Source: QHXM01 sp032160165
GTDB lineage: Bacteria; Acidobacteriota; Blastocatellia; Pyrinomonadales; Pyrinomonadaceae
Assembly: GCA_032160165.1 (NCBI GenBank)
Contig: JAVHWA010000124.1
Span: forward strand, 9,926 to 73,925
Length of the DNA stretch: 64,000 nt
Direction of reading: 5' to 3'
The stretch's first letter is position 1. Each line of letters opens with the position of its first letter. The notes beneath the pieces were generated by a model, which ran no database searches, had not been told where the DNA came from, and saw only the letters and a list, made by a program, of their open reading frames with translations. Position numbers and translations under genes: made by a program. Below, one piece after another: positions 43,974 through 52,968 of this stretch.

Positions 43974-46900
43974 ATGAAACTGTCTCCCACAGAAGTTTTT
44001 CAGGACCGAAAGATCTTCCTGATCGGAAGCACGGGCTTTCTCGGCAAAGTCACGCTGAGCATGCTCCTTCATCGCTTCCCCAACATTGGCCGCGTCTACG
44101 TCACCGTCAGGGCGCGTTCGCGGGAAGAATCTCACACGCGATTCTGGAACAACGTCATCACCGCTCCGCCTTTCGATCCGCTGCGTGAGCGTTACGGCGA
44201 CGCGTTCGAAGACTTCATTCGCGACAAAGTCTCTATAGTGGCCGGCGACATCGGCGAGACGAATCTTGGCTACAGTGAAGAAGAAGCGCAGAGTATCGCC
44301 GATGATGTGGATGTAATCATCAACAGCGCCGGCAACGTGACTTTTAATCCGACACTTGAGAGCGCGCTTCGAACAAACGTAGTCGGCACGGAAAACGTAA
44401 TTCAGTTCACCAAGCGGATGAAGCGCCCCGCGCTGGTCCATGTCTCTACCTGTTTCGTCGCCGGCAATCGTTCGGGCGCGGTTTGGGAGAGCGACCCGGT
44501 AGTCGGCTACTTCCCTCGTCGTGAAGAAGACGAAATGCAGGGCGTCGAGTTTTCCGTCGAACATGAAATCAGAGATTGCGCAAAGCTGGCGGATCGCGTT
44601 CGTGAGGAAGCCCGGGACGCCATGATGGCCGCCAGGTTCCGCGAGCTGGCGCGCAAACGATTGATCGAGGAAGGTCGTGATCCCGATGATCTCGATTCGA
44701 TGGGGTTGGCCGTCGCGCGCGAGCGGAAAGTCTGGACGCGCACACGTCTGACGGACCTTGGCGTGGAGCGCGCGGCGTGGTGGGGCTGGCCAAATATCTA
44801 TACCTACACCAAGAGCTTGGGTGAACAACTGGTGGCTGCCGAAGACGGAATCATTCGCACCATCGTCCGTCCCAGCATCGTCGAGTCAGCGCTCTCGTAT
44901 CCCTTCCCCGGTTGGAACGAGGGCTTTACTACAACGGCGCCACTAATCTTCATCGCGCTTAAGGGCCAATCGCTCATACCCGTCAACGAGAAATTGATCC
45001 TCGATATCACGCCCGTCGACCAGGTTGCCGCCGTCATGCTGGCAGTCTCGGCCCAGGCCTGCGTTGAAGAGCCCCGCCTCGTCCATCAGGCATGCACCGG
45101 AGATTCGAATCCCAACGACATGCGACGCATAGTCGGGCTTCTGGGCCTTTATAAGCGCAAGCATTTCCTGCATAAGGATAGCGGCTTCAAAATCGTCAAC
45201 CAGGTCGCCGCGCGAATGGAGACCAAGCCAGTTACACCCGCCCACTTTGATCGGACGTCGACTCCGATGATCAATTCGGCGGCGAAAAAAGTCTCAAACA
45301 TGCTCGACCGCGTCCGACCGCGATGGGGCGGAGGTCGGATCTCGGAAGTGATCGATCGCGTCAAGCAGAACGTCGATCGGTTCGAAGAGTTGACGCGGGA
45401 GACTCAGGAAGCATTCGAAATGTTCCGGCCGTTTACGGTGGAGAACGCTTATATCTTCCGCGCCGACAACGTCCGTTCGCTGATGTCACGGATTCGTAAA
45501 GACGAACAGCCGCTGCTTGCCTGGCATCCGGACAAGTATGACTGGTACGACTATTGGATGAACACTCACTTCCCGGGTCTTGAGAAGTGGGTCTTTCCCA
45601 AACTCGAAGAAGACATGCGCGCGCAGCCCAAGCGCGTTTACACCTATCGGGACCTTCTCGAACTCTTCGAAACTACCACAAAGCGACATGCTACTCGCGT
45701 GGCCATGCGCATCGAGCGCCACGGACGCAAGGAACAATACACATACGCGGACATGCGCGAGCTGGCAACTCGCGCGGCTGGATTCTTCGTCGACAAAGGC
45801 ATCAAGCCCGGCGAGCGGATCATGTTACTGAGCCACAACGCACCCGAATGGGGCATGACCTACTTCGGGGTGATCAAAGCAGGCGCGATATGTATTCCTG
45901 TCGATCCGGAAAACTCTCTCGCAAAGATCGTCAGCTTTGCTCGCGCCGGCGATGCGGCCGGCATCGTCATGAGTTCCGAGATGGCGAACAAGCATCAGGA
46001 TCTGGCGGCGAAGCTGGTCGAGGGGGGATTAACTGAGACGCGTCTATGGCAGTTTGAAGAAGTCTTCGCGATGCCCGACGAACAGACGGAAGAGCAGCGC
46101 ATCGCACTGCTTCCTTCTCGTGTGCAGGCCCAATCGATTGCCTCTCTGATCTTTACGTCGGGAACCACGGGCCAGCCCAAGGCCGTCATGCTCTCGCACA
46201 GAAATCTGACGAGTATGACATCGATGCTCTCGTCTATCATCGACATGACGACCAGCGACGGCGTGCTCAGTGTCCTGCCGCTTCATCATACGTTCGAGTT
46301 CTCCACCGGATTTCTCGCCCCGCTGAGCCGCGGGGCCCAGATAACTTATATGGAGGAACTGACGAGCGAAGCGTTGACTCGAGCGATCAAGAACGGCCAC
46401 GTCACGGGGATGGTTGGCGTGCCTGCAGTCTGGGAACTGCTCCACCGACGCATTCGGACCAAGTTCAACGAACGCTCTGCGCTTGTTGGCAAGACCGCCG
46501 ACCTATTGATTCGCGCGAACATTTGGTTGCGTGATAATACGCCGATTAATCTCGGCCCACTCATCTTTCAGCCCATTCACAAGGGGCTTGGTGGGCGCAT
46601 CCGTTATCTTATTAGCGGTGGATCTGCATTGAACGAGCAGGTGCAGAAGGATTTTCATGGCTTGGGCTTCACCATCCTCGAAGGTTACGGCCTGACCGAA
46701 GCGTCGCCGGTCCTGACCGTCACCAGGCCGCGTAACAAACTTGTCGCCGGCACAGTGGGCAAGCCGCTGCCCGGAATCGAAGTCAAGATCCTCGAACCGA
46801 ACGCGAGCGGCATCGGAGAAGTTATTGCGCGGGGGCCGAACGTGATGGTCGGCTATTATGAGAACGAAGACGCCACAAGGCAGACTCTTATAAATCGCTG

Positions 46901-48413
46901 GCTGCATACGGGAGACATAGGCAAGCTCGACGAGGATGGCAATCTTTTCCTGGTGGGCCGCTCGAAAGAAGTAATCATCGATACCAGCGGCAAGAATGTT
47001 TACCCTGACGAAGTGGAAGAGGCGTATGACACGTCTGCGTTCGTCAGAGAGCTCAGCGTCGTCGGACTGCCGGATGGGATCGGCGAGAAGGTTGCGTGCA
47101 TGGTGGTACCGAACTACGAGCACGACGCCACGCTTTCGCGCGAAGAGATCCGCAAGCGTGTAGAAGAGCATTTTCGCGATATCTCGTCGACGCTCCCCTT
47201 CTATAAGCGCGTCAAGGTCCTTCATTTTTGGGACAACGACTTGCCGCGAACCGCCACCCGAAAAGTCAAACGCAACGAGGTGCTGGAAACCATCGAAGTT
47301 CTGGAGAAGAGCGCGAAGGCCACCTCACGCGTGGCAGCTCGTGAGGAGAAGGCCGGCGACGTGACCTGGCTGCTGAATATCGTCTCTGCCGTCTCAAGCA
47401 GGCCGCGAAGCGAGATCACTTTCAACTCGCGACTGAGCGATCTGGGCTTTGATAGCTTGATGTATGTCGAGCTGGCAACTGCGATCGAGAACGCAGGAGG
47501 GACACTCACATCTCCAGACACCTTGATGGAGGTGCACGATCTGCGTGAACTGGCGAACGTGGTGACTCGCCAGCCTTCGACCACAAAACGGAAGCAACCA
47601 GCGCGCGCCGAAAAAGAGCGCGAGCCTGACGACGAGATCCACATCCCAGCAGTCGTGCGCAATCTAGGCAATAAGGGACTTGACGCGCTGCAGCGGGTCT
47701 TCTACGAGAAGTTGCTCCATACGAAGTACGAAGGCCGCACTAATATTCCGGTTCACACCAATTTCATCGTTGCGCCCAATCATACGTCGCACCTCGACAT
47801 GGGTTTGGCAAAAATGGCGCTTGGCGAGGCCGGTCGCGATTTGGTCGCGCTGGCCGCGGCCGACTACTTCTTCGACAACAAGTACAAGCGCGCCTACATG
47901 GAGAACTTTACCAATCTCGTTCCCATAGAGCGGAGCGGCAGCCTCCGTCAATCACTCAGGCATGCGCGCTCGTTCCTGGACCGCGGCTTCAACGCTCTGA
48001 TTTTTCCGGAAGGTACAAGATCACTCACGGGAGAGATCGCAGAGTTCAAACCGATCACTGGCTATCTGGCACTGGCATGCCGCGTTGGAATCCTGCCGAT
48101 GTATTTGGTGGGAACCCACGATGCGATGCCGAAGGGATCGAATATCATCCGCAGTCGCGAAATTGCCGCTCGCATCGGCCGTTTCCTTACTTATGAAGAG
48201 CTCGAGGAGTTAACCACCGGGATGCCTCGCGCCGAAGCCTATCGGCTGATTGCTGCACTGGTCCAGCATTCCGTCGAAAATCTTCGCGATGGAACGCGCA
48301 ATATTTTTGACGCCAAGGCCCTGCGCCGTCGTTGGAAGGATGAGCGGCGGGCTGCTCGCTTGACTACAGACGAAGACGAGCGTGACGAGCATCTGACTCC
48401 AATTGGAGATTAA
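43974..48413 (+). CDS. elbD: multidomain fatty acyl reductase/AMP ligase/ACP/acyltransferase (ElbD-like ether-lipid enzyme)
   Basis: 1479 residues in one frame. Domain order: (1) extended-SDR fatty acyl reductase, about 1-400, with GSTGFLGKVTL and Y276-x3-K280; (2) AMP-dependent acyl ligase, about 570-1110, with IFTSGTTGQPKAVMLSH, GYGLTEASPV, TGDIGKLDEDG and the adenylation lysine in RTATRKVKR; (3) acyl carrier domain with DLGFDSLMYVEL, pantetheine serine S1161; (4) PlsC acyltransferase, about 1240-1450, with H1270-x4-D1275 (NHTSHLD) and FPEGTRS. Such a protein could activate, carry, reduce and transfer fatty acyl chains. The same set of activities defines ElbD, required for ether lipids in myxobacteria. 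Orthology is inferred from architecture and neighbours. Confidence 0.75.
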   Translation: MKLSPTEVFQDRKIFLIGSTGFLGKVTLSMLLHRFPNIGRVYVTVRARSREESHTRFWNNVITAPPFDPLRERYGDAFEDFIRDKVSIVAGDIGETNLGYSEEEAQSIADDVDVIINSAGNVTFNPTLESALRTNVVGTENVIQFTKRMKRPALVHVSTCFVAGNRSGAVWESDPVVGYFPRREEDEMQGVEFSVEHEIRDCAKLADRVREEARDAMMAARFRELARKRLIEEGRDPDDLDSMGLAVARERKVWTRTRLTDLGVERAAWWGWPNIYTYTKSLGEQLVAAEDGIIRTIVRPSIVESALSYPFPGWNEGFTTTAPLIFIALKGQSLIPVNEKLILDITPVDQVAAVMLAVSAQACVEEPRLVHQACTGDSNPNDMRRIVGLLGLYKRKHFLHKDSGFKIVNQVAARMETKPVTPAHFDRTSTPMINSAAKKVSNMLDRVRPRWGGGRISEVIDRVKQNVDRFEELTRETQEAFEMFRPFTVENAYIFRADNVRSLMSRIRKDEQPLLAWHPDKYDWYDYWMNTHFPGLEKWVFPKLEEDMRAQPKRVYTYRDLLELFETTTKRHATRVAMRIERHGRKEQYTYADMRELATRAAGFFVDKGIKPGERIMLLSHNAPEWGMTYFGVIKAGAICIPVDPENSLAKIVSFARAGDAAGIVMSSEMANKHQDLAAKLVEGGLTETRLWQFEEVFAMPDEQTEEQRIALLPSRVQAQSIASLIFTSGTTGQPKAVMLSHRNLTSMTSMLSSIIDMTTSDGVLSVLPLHHTFEFSTGFLAPLSRGAQITYMEELTSEALTRAIKNGHVTGMVGVPAVWELLHRRIRTKFNERSALVGKTADLLIRANIWLRDNTPINLGPLIFQPIHKGLGGRIRYLISGGSALNEQVQKDFHGLGFTILEGYGLTEASPVLTVTRPRNKLVAGTVGKPLPGIEVKILEPNASGIGEVIARGPNVMVGYYENEDATRQTLINRWLHTGDIGKLDEDGNLFLVGRSKEVIIDTSGKNVYPDEVEEAYDTSAFVRELSVVGLPDGIGEKVACMVVPNYEHDATLSREEIRKRVEEHFRDISSTLPFYKRVKVLHFWDNDLPRTATRKVKRNEVLETIEVLEKSAKATSRVAAREEKAGDVTWLLNIVSAVSSRPRSEITFNSRLSDLGFDSLMYVELATAIENAGGTLTSPDTLMEVHDLRELANVVTRQPSTTKRKQPARAEKEREPDDEIHIPAVVRNLGNKGLDALQRVFYEKLLHTKYEGRTNIPVHTNFIVAPNHTSHLDMGLAKMALGEAGRDLVALAAADYFFDNKYKRAYMENFTNLVPIERSGSLRQSLRHARSFLDRGFNALIFPEGTRSLTGEIAEFKPITGYLALACRVGILPMYLVGTHDAMPKGSNIIRSREIAARIGRFLTYEELEELTTGMPRAEAYRLIAALVQHSVENLRDGTRNIFDAKALRRRWKDERRAARLTTDEDERDEHLTPIGD

Positions 48414-48415
48414 GA

Positions 48416-48462
48416 GTAGTTTTGAGTTTTGAGTTTTGAGTTTTGAGTTTTGAGTTTTGAAT
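48416..48462. repeat. TTTTGAG heptamer array
   Basis: Six tandem AGTTTTG-type 7-mers begin 3 nt after the ElbD-like stop. No complementary arm follows; instead a separate inverted repeat lies at 48492-48634. The heptamer is the same as at 5411-5556. Confidence 0.88.
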
Positions 48463-48491
48463 TCCTCAGGGGAAAGAGGGCCGCTGCATCA

Positions 48492-48634
48492 CCTCTCAGG
48501 TGAGGAAGGGGGCGAGCGCAGCGAGCCCCCGCTAGGGTCTCCAGAGCCGAACGATCGATGGAATATATAAAAGTCAGTAAGAGGGCGTCGTTAGCGGGGG
48601 CTCGCTGCGCTTGCCCCCTTCCCAACCTGAGAGG
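48492..48634. repeat. 143-bp inverted-repeat element (MITE/BIME-like)
   Basis: Two 43-bp arms (48492-48534 and 48592-48634) are complementary with three mismatches, enclosing 57 bp. Each arm also contains a smaller palindrome, GGGGGCGAGCGCAGCGAG followed by CCCCC, like a REP sequence. The element codes for nothing and lies between the ElbD-like gene and the epimerase gene. Confidence 0.85.
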
Positions 48635-48699
48635 TTTGTTTCGAAGCTCTAGTCGATTGCAGTCCGCCCGTGATTAGGCAAGATACCAACTTTCTATTA

Positions 48700-49791
48700 A
48701 TGACACCCACGAAGACGCCAAAGCGCACACCGCGCAAGACCACAACCAAAGCCGGAACCAAAAAGAGTGTGGCGATCGCCCGCCGTCCGCAGCTTAAGAC
48801 GCTCATCACTGGCGGCACCGGCTTTCTCGGCTCGCATCTCGTTCGCCAGTTGGTTGCCGGCGGCGCGAATAACCTTCGCGTGATGGCGACTTCAATTCCC
48901 TCCTGGCTTGGGGAAGTAGGCGTCGAAACGATCGCTGGTTCGATCACTAACGCTGACGATGTCGCGCGCGCAGTCGAGGGCGTTGGAGAGATCTATCACC
49001 TGGCGGGTCGCGTCTCGCGCGAAGAGGAAGACGCGCATGAGATGTATGCCATTCATGTGGACGGCACGCGTCTGCTCTGTGACGCGGCCAGTGCCGGTGG
49101 CGTGAAGACGATTGTTCTGGCATCTACCAGCGGAACGATCGCCGTTAGAGAAAATGGCGACGGCATTCCCGACGAGTCGGGCTCACAACCGCTCGACATC
49201 GTCTCGCGCTGGCCCTATTACGCGAGCAAAGTCTATCAGGAACGGGTCGCGCTCGAGCGCTTCACCGGCGAGGGTCGCCGGCTCGTTATCTTAAATCCGA
49301 GCCTGCTCCTCGGACCCGGTGACGATCGATTGAGCTCTACCAAGGTAGTGCTAGATTTCCTCGCGCGCAAAATCAGCGCCACCCCGAGAGGTGGCTTGAG
49401 CTTTGTTGACGTACGCGATGCGGCGGTGGCGTTCGAAGCTGCGATGAAGGATGGGAGGAATGGTGAGCGCTATCTTCTGGGAAGCGCCAACTGGACTTTC
49501 GAGAGGTTCTTCGGTCGCCTCGAGCGGCTGACGAAGGTCCGAGCTCCCAGGATTTCGTTCCCTTCAAAGTTGGCGGTCACGGGCTCGCAGCTCATTCATT
49601 CGCTTTACAAGCAATGGGACAAAGCACCTCCGGTTGAACCGGCTGCCGTCGAGATGGCGGAATACTTTTGGTACCTCGACTCCTCTAAAGCCGAACGCGA
49701 ACTCGGATTCGCTCCTCGCGATCCAGGCGAGACGCTGCTTGATACGGTGAAGTATTTGCGCGAGAATTTCCTGGGTCAGCTCTCCGGCTAA
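48700..49791 (+). CDS. NAD-dependent epimerase/dehydratase (extended SDR) in ether-lipid-type locus
   Basis: 363 residues from ATG 48700; a GTG at 48670 would add ten residues and neither has a clear ribosome-binding site. A very basic N-terminal tail (TPKRTPRKTTTKAGTKK) precedes the Rossmann domain: TLITGGTGFLGSHLV, YxxxK in PYYASKVYQE, and a late NPSLLLGPGDD. It resembles sterol/flavanone-type reductases acting on hydrophobic substrates. Following the acyl-reductase fusion, it is a candidate for reducing a keto-lipid intermediate; this is inference. The preceding 250 bp hold two repeat elements. Confidence 0.82.
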   Translation: MTPTKTPKRTPRKTTTKAGTKKSVAIARRPQLKTLITGGTGFLGSHLVRQLVAGGANNLRVMATSIPSWLGEVGVETIAGSITNADDVARAVEGVGEIYHLAGRVSREEEDAHEMYAIHVDGTRLLCDAASAGGVKTIVLASTSGTIAVRENGDGIPDESGSQPLDIVSRWPYYASKVYQERVALERFTGEGRRLVILNPSLLLGPGDDRLSSTKVVLDFLARKISATPRGGLSFVDVRDAAVAFEAAMKDGRNGERYLLGSANWTFERFFGRLERLTKVRAPRISFPSKLAVTGSQLIHSLYKQWDKAPPVEPAAVEMAEYFWYLDSSKAERELGFAPRDPGETLLDTVKYLRENFLGQLSG

Positions 49792-49861
49792 CAACATCGC
49801 GCCGGGACAGGATATTCGCGCGCCCCTCACTCCTTTCGAGAGAACGAATCAGGAGGCTTCC

Positions 49862-50335
49862 ATGACAAAATCCGCTAAGGTCTTGCTTGGGATTGCGACG
49901 ATCTTTCCATTCCTCTACATGATCTTCTTCTTTGTGCTTGTGTTCTCGATGTTGTCTTCCCCTAATAGGTTCGGCACCCTGGAAACAGGATCTTGGGAGA
50001 CCCAATTTTCGATTATCGTCGTGCTTCATGTTCTGACAGTATTTTTAGTGATGGGCCTCACGATCTTTTACATAGTCAATATCTTCAGAAATTACCGCGT
50101 GTCGCAGGATAAGAAAGTGCTGTGGGCCGTTGTCATATTCTTTGGCAGCGTCCTGGCAATGCCCATCTATTGGTATCTTTATATTTGGCCGGAGGGACCT
50201 ATGTCACCGCCCGCATGGGATCCACGACAAATGAACGGTCAGTACGGCTCTCAATGGCAGAACAATATGCCGCCCCAGCAACCGCTAACGCGTTATGATC
50301 CGCCGCCCCCGCCGCCTGATTGGCGTCAGGGCTGA
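49862..50335 (+). CDS. small membrane protein with proline-rich tail
   Basis: 157 residues. GGAGG precedes the ATG. Three hydrophobic helices lie at about 6-31, 49-74 and 86-108. The C-terminal 45 residues are rich in Pro, Gln and Asn (NMPPQQPLTRYDPPPPPPDW) and probably disordered. There is no recognised family. It converges with the gene ending at 50346. Confidence 0.65.
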   Translation: MTKSAKVLLGIATIFPFLYMIFFFVLVFSMLSSPNRFGTLETGSWETQFSIIVVLHVLTVFLVMGLTIFYIVNIFRNYRVSQDKKVLWAVVIFFGSVLAMPIYWYLYIWPEGPMSPPAWDPRQMNGQYGSQWQNNMPPQQPLTRYDPPPPPPDWRQG

Positions 50336-50345
50336 TTGTAAGTGG

Positions 50346-50966
50346 CTATTTCTTAGCTCGTTCGTTGTAGTAATCAATAAACTCTTTAGTGACATCGAGG
50401 GTGTTCCCGCTTTCAAATCGCGTCCCCCTGAAGCTACTTATGTCATAAATAAGAGCGAACCCGTTTTTGTTCGCAAACTCGTCTAACTTAGCGCCTATAT
50501 CTTTCGAAATCGAATCAATCTTCTTTTTCTCCCTCACTGCGATAACATAGCGTTCAATGCCGCTTTTGTCGCCACTAAAAGTCTCGGTATTTACAAAGGC
50601 CAGCTTGCCATTAGGAAGCTTCTTATTGATCGTTAGTACCCAACCCACCATGCCAAGCTCCATCACTTTATCGAATTCCTTGAAGGCCTCCTTCCATTTC
50701 TTCTGCTGACCGAGGGCGATAGTTAACTGAATTCGCCACAAACCTTGCTGCGGCTCTAGCTTCACGGCCTGTCTGAAACCTGACTCGGCGCTACTCCAAT
50801 CGTCGTCAAGAATCGACTTGGTGGCGGCACTAATGATTTTATCGATCGGAGAGGACTCTGCCGATTGTTTTGTCGGATCATTGCTTTGGGCAAGGACGGG
50901 AATACTGAGCAGAAGGACCAGCTTGAAGGCGACAACGGCGGTCAGTGTTAGTTTCATGCGGCTCAT
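50346..50966 (-). CDS. exported TPR protein with OmpH/Skp-like C-terminus
   Basis: 206 residues from ATG 50966 (GGAGATTAGAG upstream). A signal peptide (MKLTLTAVVAFKLVLLLSIPVLAQ) is followed by a TPR unit (DDDWSSAESGFRQAVKLEPQQGLWRIQLTIALGQQKKWKEA in outline). It ends in a segment like the end of Skp chaperones (LDEFANKNGFALIYDISSF, then LDVTKEFIDYYNERAKK). It may be an envelope chaperone-like protein, but the long coiled arms of Skp are absent. Confidence 0.65.
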   Translation of the reverse strand: MSRMKLTLTAVVAFKLVLLLSIPVLAQSNDPTKQSAESSPIDKIISAATKSILDDDWSSAESGFRQAVKLEPQQGLWRIQLTIALGQQKKWKEAFKEFDKVMELGMVGWVLTINKKLPNGKLAFVNTETFSGDKSGIERYVIAVREKKKIDSISKDIGAKLDEFANKNGFALIYDISSFRGTRFESGNTLDVTKEFIDYYNERAKK

Positions 50967-51057
50967 CGTCTCTAATCTCCTCAAGCTAACTCAAGCTAAG
51001 ACAGGGTTGGACTGCTCTTGAGTCTTGAAAAGGGCGAAATAGCACAGCACAATCCGA

Positions 51058-52008
51058 TCAGGGACACCTCACCCGCAACGCTTTCGGCAGAATCTCAAAC
51101 TTCGCAGGCAGGCACCCTGGCAATTCCCCGTCGATCTCAATTGCGACTGCCGCATTCTTGCGAGACGCGCGTACTCTAATTTCCTTCGCGCGGGCTTGAT
51201 GAACCTCGTCCATCTCAAGGTGCGTACCTCTGTAGAGCTTGTGCACGTTTGCCAGTATCTTGAGCGCGCCCAGATCGCCAATAGTGATCACGTCGAACTT
51301 TCCGTCGTCTAATTTGGCATCGGGTGCGACCTTCATCCCTCCGCCAAAGTAGCGAGCATTAGCTATACAGAAGTTGCTGACGGTAAGTCGACGTTGCGGG
51401 CCGCCATCCAGTTGCGCCACGATAAGGGTCTTGGCAGATGCAAACGTCGACTGCGTCGTGCTGATAGCGAACGAGAGTTTTCCGCCCAGCCAACCGGATC
51501 GCGCTCCCGACAGCCGTCGCGCGTCAGCCTCTTTCACGCGCTCGATGATGTCGGTGCTCATCCCCACCGATGCTACGCCCAGAAAGTATCTGGTCTCTTC
51601 CACGCCCTGGTGGTTGACGTAGGTCGCGCGCCCAACATCTATGCGTCGCGTGCGGCCGGTTCGAAGGATTCGAGCAGCATCGGCCGCGCGAGTGGGGATT
51701 TTGAGCGTGCGGCGGAAATCGCCGCCGGTGCCGCTGGGCAAAATGCCAAGCTCTACATCACAACCCGATTCCAAAATACCGTTGGCGACTTCGGAGATAG
51801 TGCCGTCTCCGCCGCATGCGATGATCAGCCGCCTCCCTTCTTTGGCTCCCGCCGCGGCAAGCGTCCGACCATCGCCGGGCTTTTGCGTGAATGCGCAGTT
51901 AAAAGGTCCGAAATGCGTCGCAAGGTCAGACGCCTTGGCAGGCCACGAGCTGCCAGTGGAGTTTCCGGCGGAAGCGGGGTTGACGATGACTAAAGGCAGT
52001 GTCGACAT
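51058..52008 (-). CDS. diacylglycerol/sphingosine kinase-family lipid kinase
   Basis: 316 residues from ATG 52008 (MSTLPLVIVNPASAG); a longer frame would start inside a heptamer array. DAGK catalytic landmarks are VNPASAGNSTG, the nucleotide loop GGDGTISEVANGI and LPSGTGGDFRRTL. It transfers phosphate from ATP to a lipid hydroxyl. Its location just after the ether-lipid-type locus and before a PlsC acyltransferase gene suggests a role in phospholipid synthesis or recycling. The lipid substrate cannot be read from sequence. Confidence 0.88.
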   Translation of the reverse strand: MSTLPLVIVNPASAGNSTGSSWPAKASDLATHFGPFNCAFTQKPGDGRTLAAAGAKEGRRLIIACGGDGTISEVANGILESGCDVELGILPSGTGGDFRRTLKIPTRAADAARILRTGRTRRIDVGRATYVNHQGVEETRYFLGVASVGMSTDIIERVKEADARRLSGARSGWLGGKLSFAISTTQSTFASAKTLIVAQLDGGPQRRLTVSNFCIANARYFGGGMKVAPDAKLDDGKFDVITIGDLGALKILANVHKLYRGTHLEMDEVHQARAKEIRVRASRKNAAVAIEIDGELPGCLPAKFEILPKALRVRCP

Positions 52009-52028
52009 AAATGAGAAGCCAAGCGATT

Positions 52029-52105
52029 GTCCAAAGTCCAAGGCCCAATGTCCAAGGTCAAGTTCCCGCTCTCAGGCTTTGGACTTTGGACTTTGGACTT
52101 TGGAC
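52029..52105. repeat. inverted pair of TTTGGAC heptamer arrays
   Basis: GTCCAAAGTCCAAGGCCCAA (52029-52048 onward) pairs with CTTTGGACTTTGGACTTTGG (52077-52096 onward), with a loop of about 17 nt. The right arm encodes the last residues of the PlsC gene (KVQSPKSKA). Confidence 0.88.
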
Positions 52106-52968
52106 GGATCTTCGAAAATCGCCCGATCTATCTCTCCGAGTTCCGCGATCTTACTCATCACGAAGTCGGCGATCTCCTTGTAGGTGCGGACCCGATCCGG
52201 CCTGGTCATGAATTGGGAAAGATCGAGCGGCGGTCCGAAGCGGATACGAATCGGTTCGCCTCGATTCCAGTTGTCGCGGATCTGTCGAAGAGGCTTGTTG
52301 CCAAGCCCTGCGATGAATACGGGCACCACCTGCGGCGCGGCATCCTTGATAATCTTGCCGACGCCAGGTTGGGCCCGCAGATACGAGTAGGGGTCTGAGT
52401 TGAGGTTACGTGTTCCTTCCGGATGAAAGCCTATGACGTGTCCGCGTCCGCTTCGGCATAGCTGAGTCAAACGACGAACCGAGTACTTATCGAAGGGACG
52501 CTTCTCAGGACTCTCCTCGGCAAAGATGGGGGGGTACATGGACCACCAGCCGGCCAGCATGTTTATCAACACGCCTAACAGCGATTCGTAAAAGAAGCGC
52601 GCGCGCACCGGAAAGAAGAGGGTCATTGGTCGTTCGGTGCGACGAAAGAGAACAGAGGAGACGGCATACATGTCGAAGAAAGAGCGGTGATTCGCGGCGA
52701 GCAGTAGAGGTCGGTCCGGGCTGGTGGTCGTGAAGTGTTCGAGTCCGTAAACGTTCATCAGCTTGTACGTCGCCAGGTGAATCCAGAACGCGCCAATGTG
52801 ACGTTGACACCACGTCCAGAAACGCTTCCAGCGTCCCTGGTTCATCTCGTGGGCCTGAAGAAACGCGAACCGCTCTATCCGTGACAGGACGGACAACTCC
52901 TCCGCCGTCGGCTCGATTACAAGTTCAGTTGCAGATTCGCTGTCCAAAGTCCAAAGTCCAAGGTCCAA
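52072..52968 (-). CDS. 1-acyl-sn-glycerol-3-phosphate acyltransferase family protein (PlsC-like)
   Basis: 298 residues from a TTG at 52968. The acyltransferase motifs are NHRSFFD (HX4D), an R-x-T-MTLFFPV loop and HPEGTRN, with a later PVFIAGLG. It transfers an acyl group to a glycerol-phosphate-type acceptor at the membrane. The first nine residues (MDLGLWTLD) and the last nine (KVQSPKSKA) are encoded by heptamer repeats, so both ends are probably recent additions. The real start may be a downstream TTG or ATG. It is 30 nt upstream of the lipid kinase gene in the same direction, likely one operon. Confidence 0.85.
   Translation of the reverse strand: MDLGLWTLDSESATELVIEPTAEELSVLSRIERFAFLQAHEMNQGRWKRFWTWCQRHIGAFWIHLATYKLMNVYGLEHFTTTSPDRPLLLAANHRSFFDMYAVSSVLFRRTERPMTLFFPVRARFFYESLLGVLINMLAGWWSMYPPIFAEESPEKRPFDKYSVRRLTQLCRSGRGHVIGFHPEGTRNLNSDPYSYLRAQPGVGKIIKDAAPQVVPVFIAGLGNKPLRQIRDNWNRGEPIRIRFGPPLDLSQFMTRPDRVRTYKEIADFVMSKIAELGEIDRAIFEDPSKVQSPKSKA

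Noticed and set aside
43911..44828. 305-codon open frame on the minus strand opposite the ElbD-like reductase domain
   Set aside because: It lies wholly inside a strongly supported gene, has no recognisable domain and follows that gene's codon periodicity.
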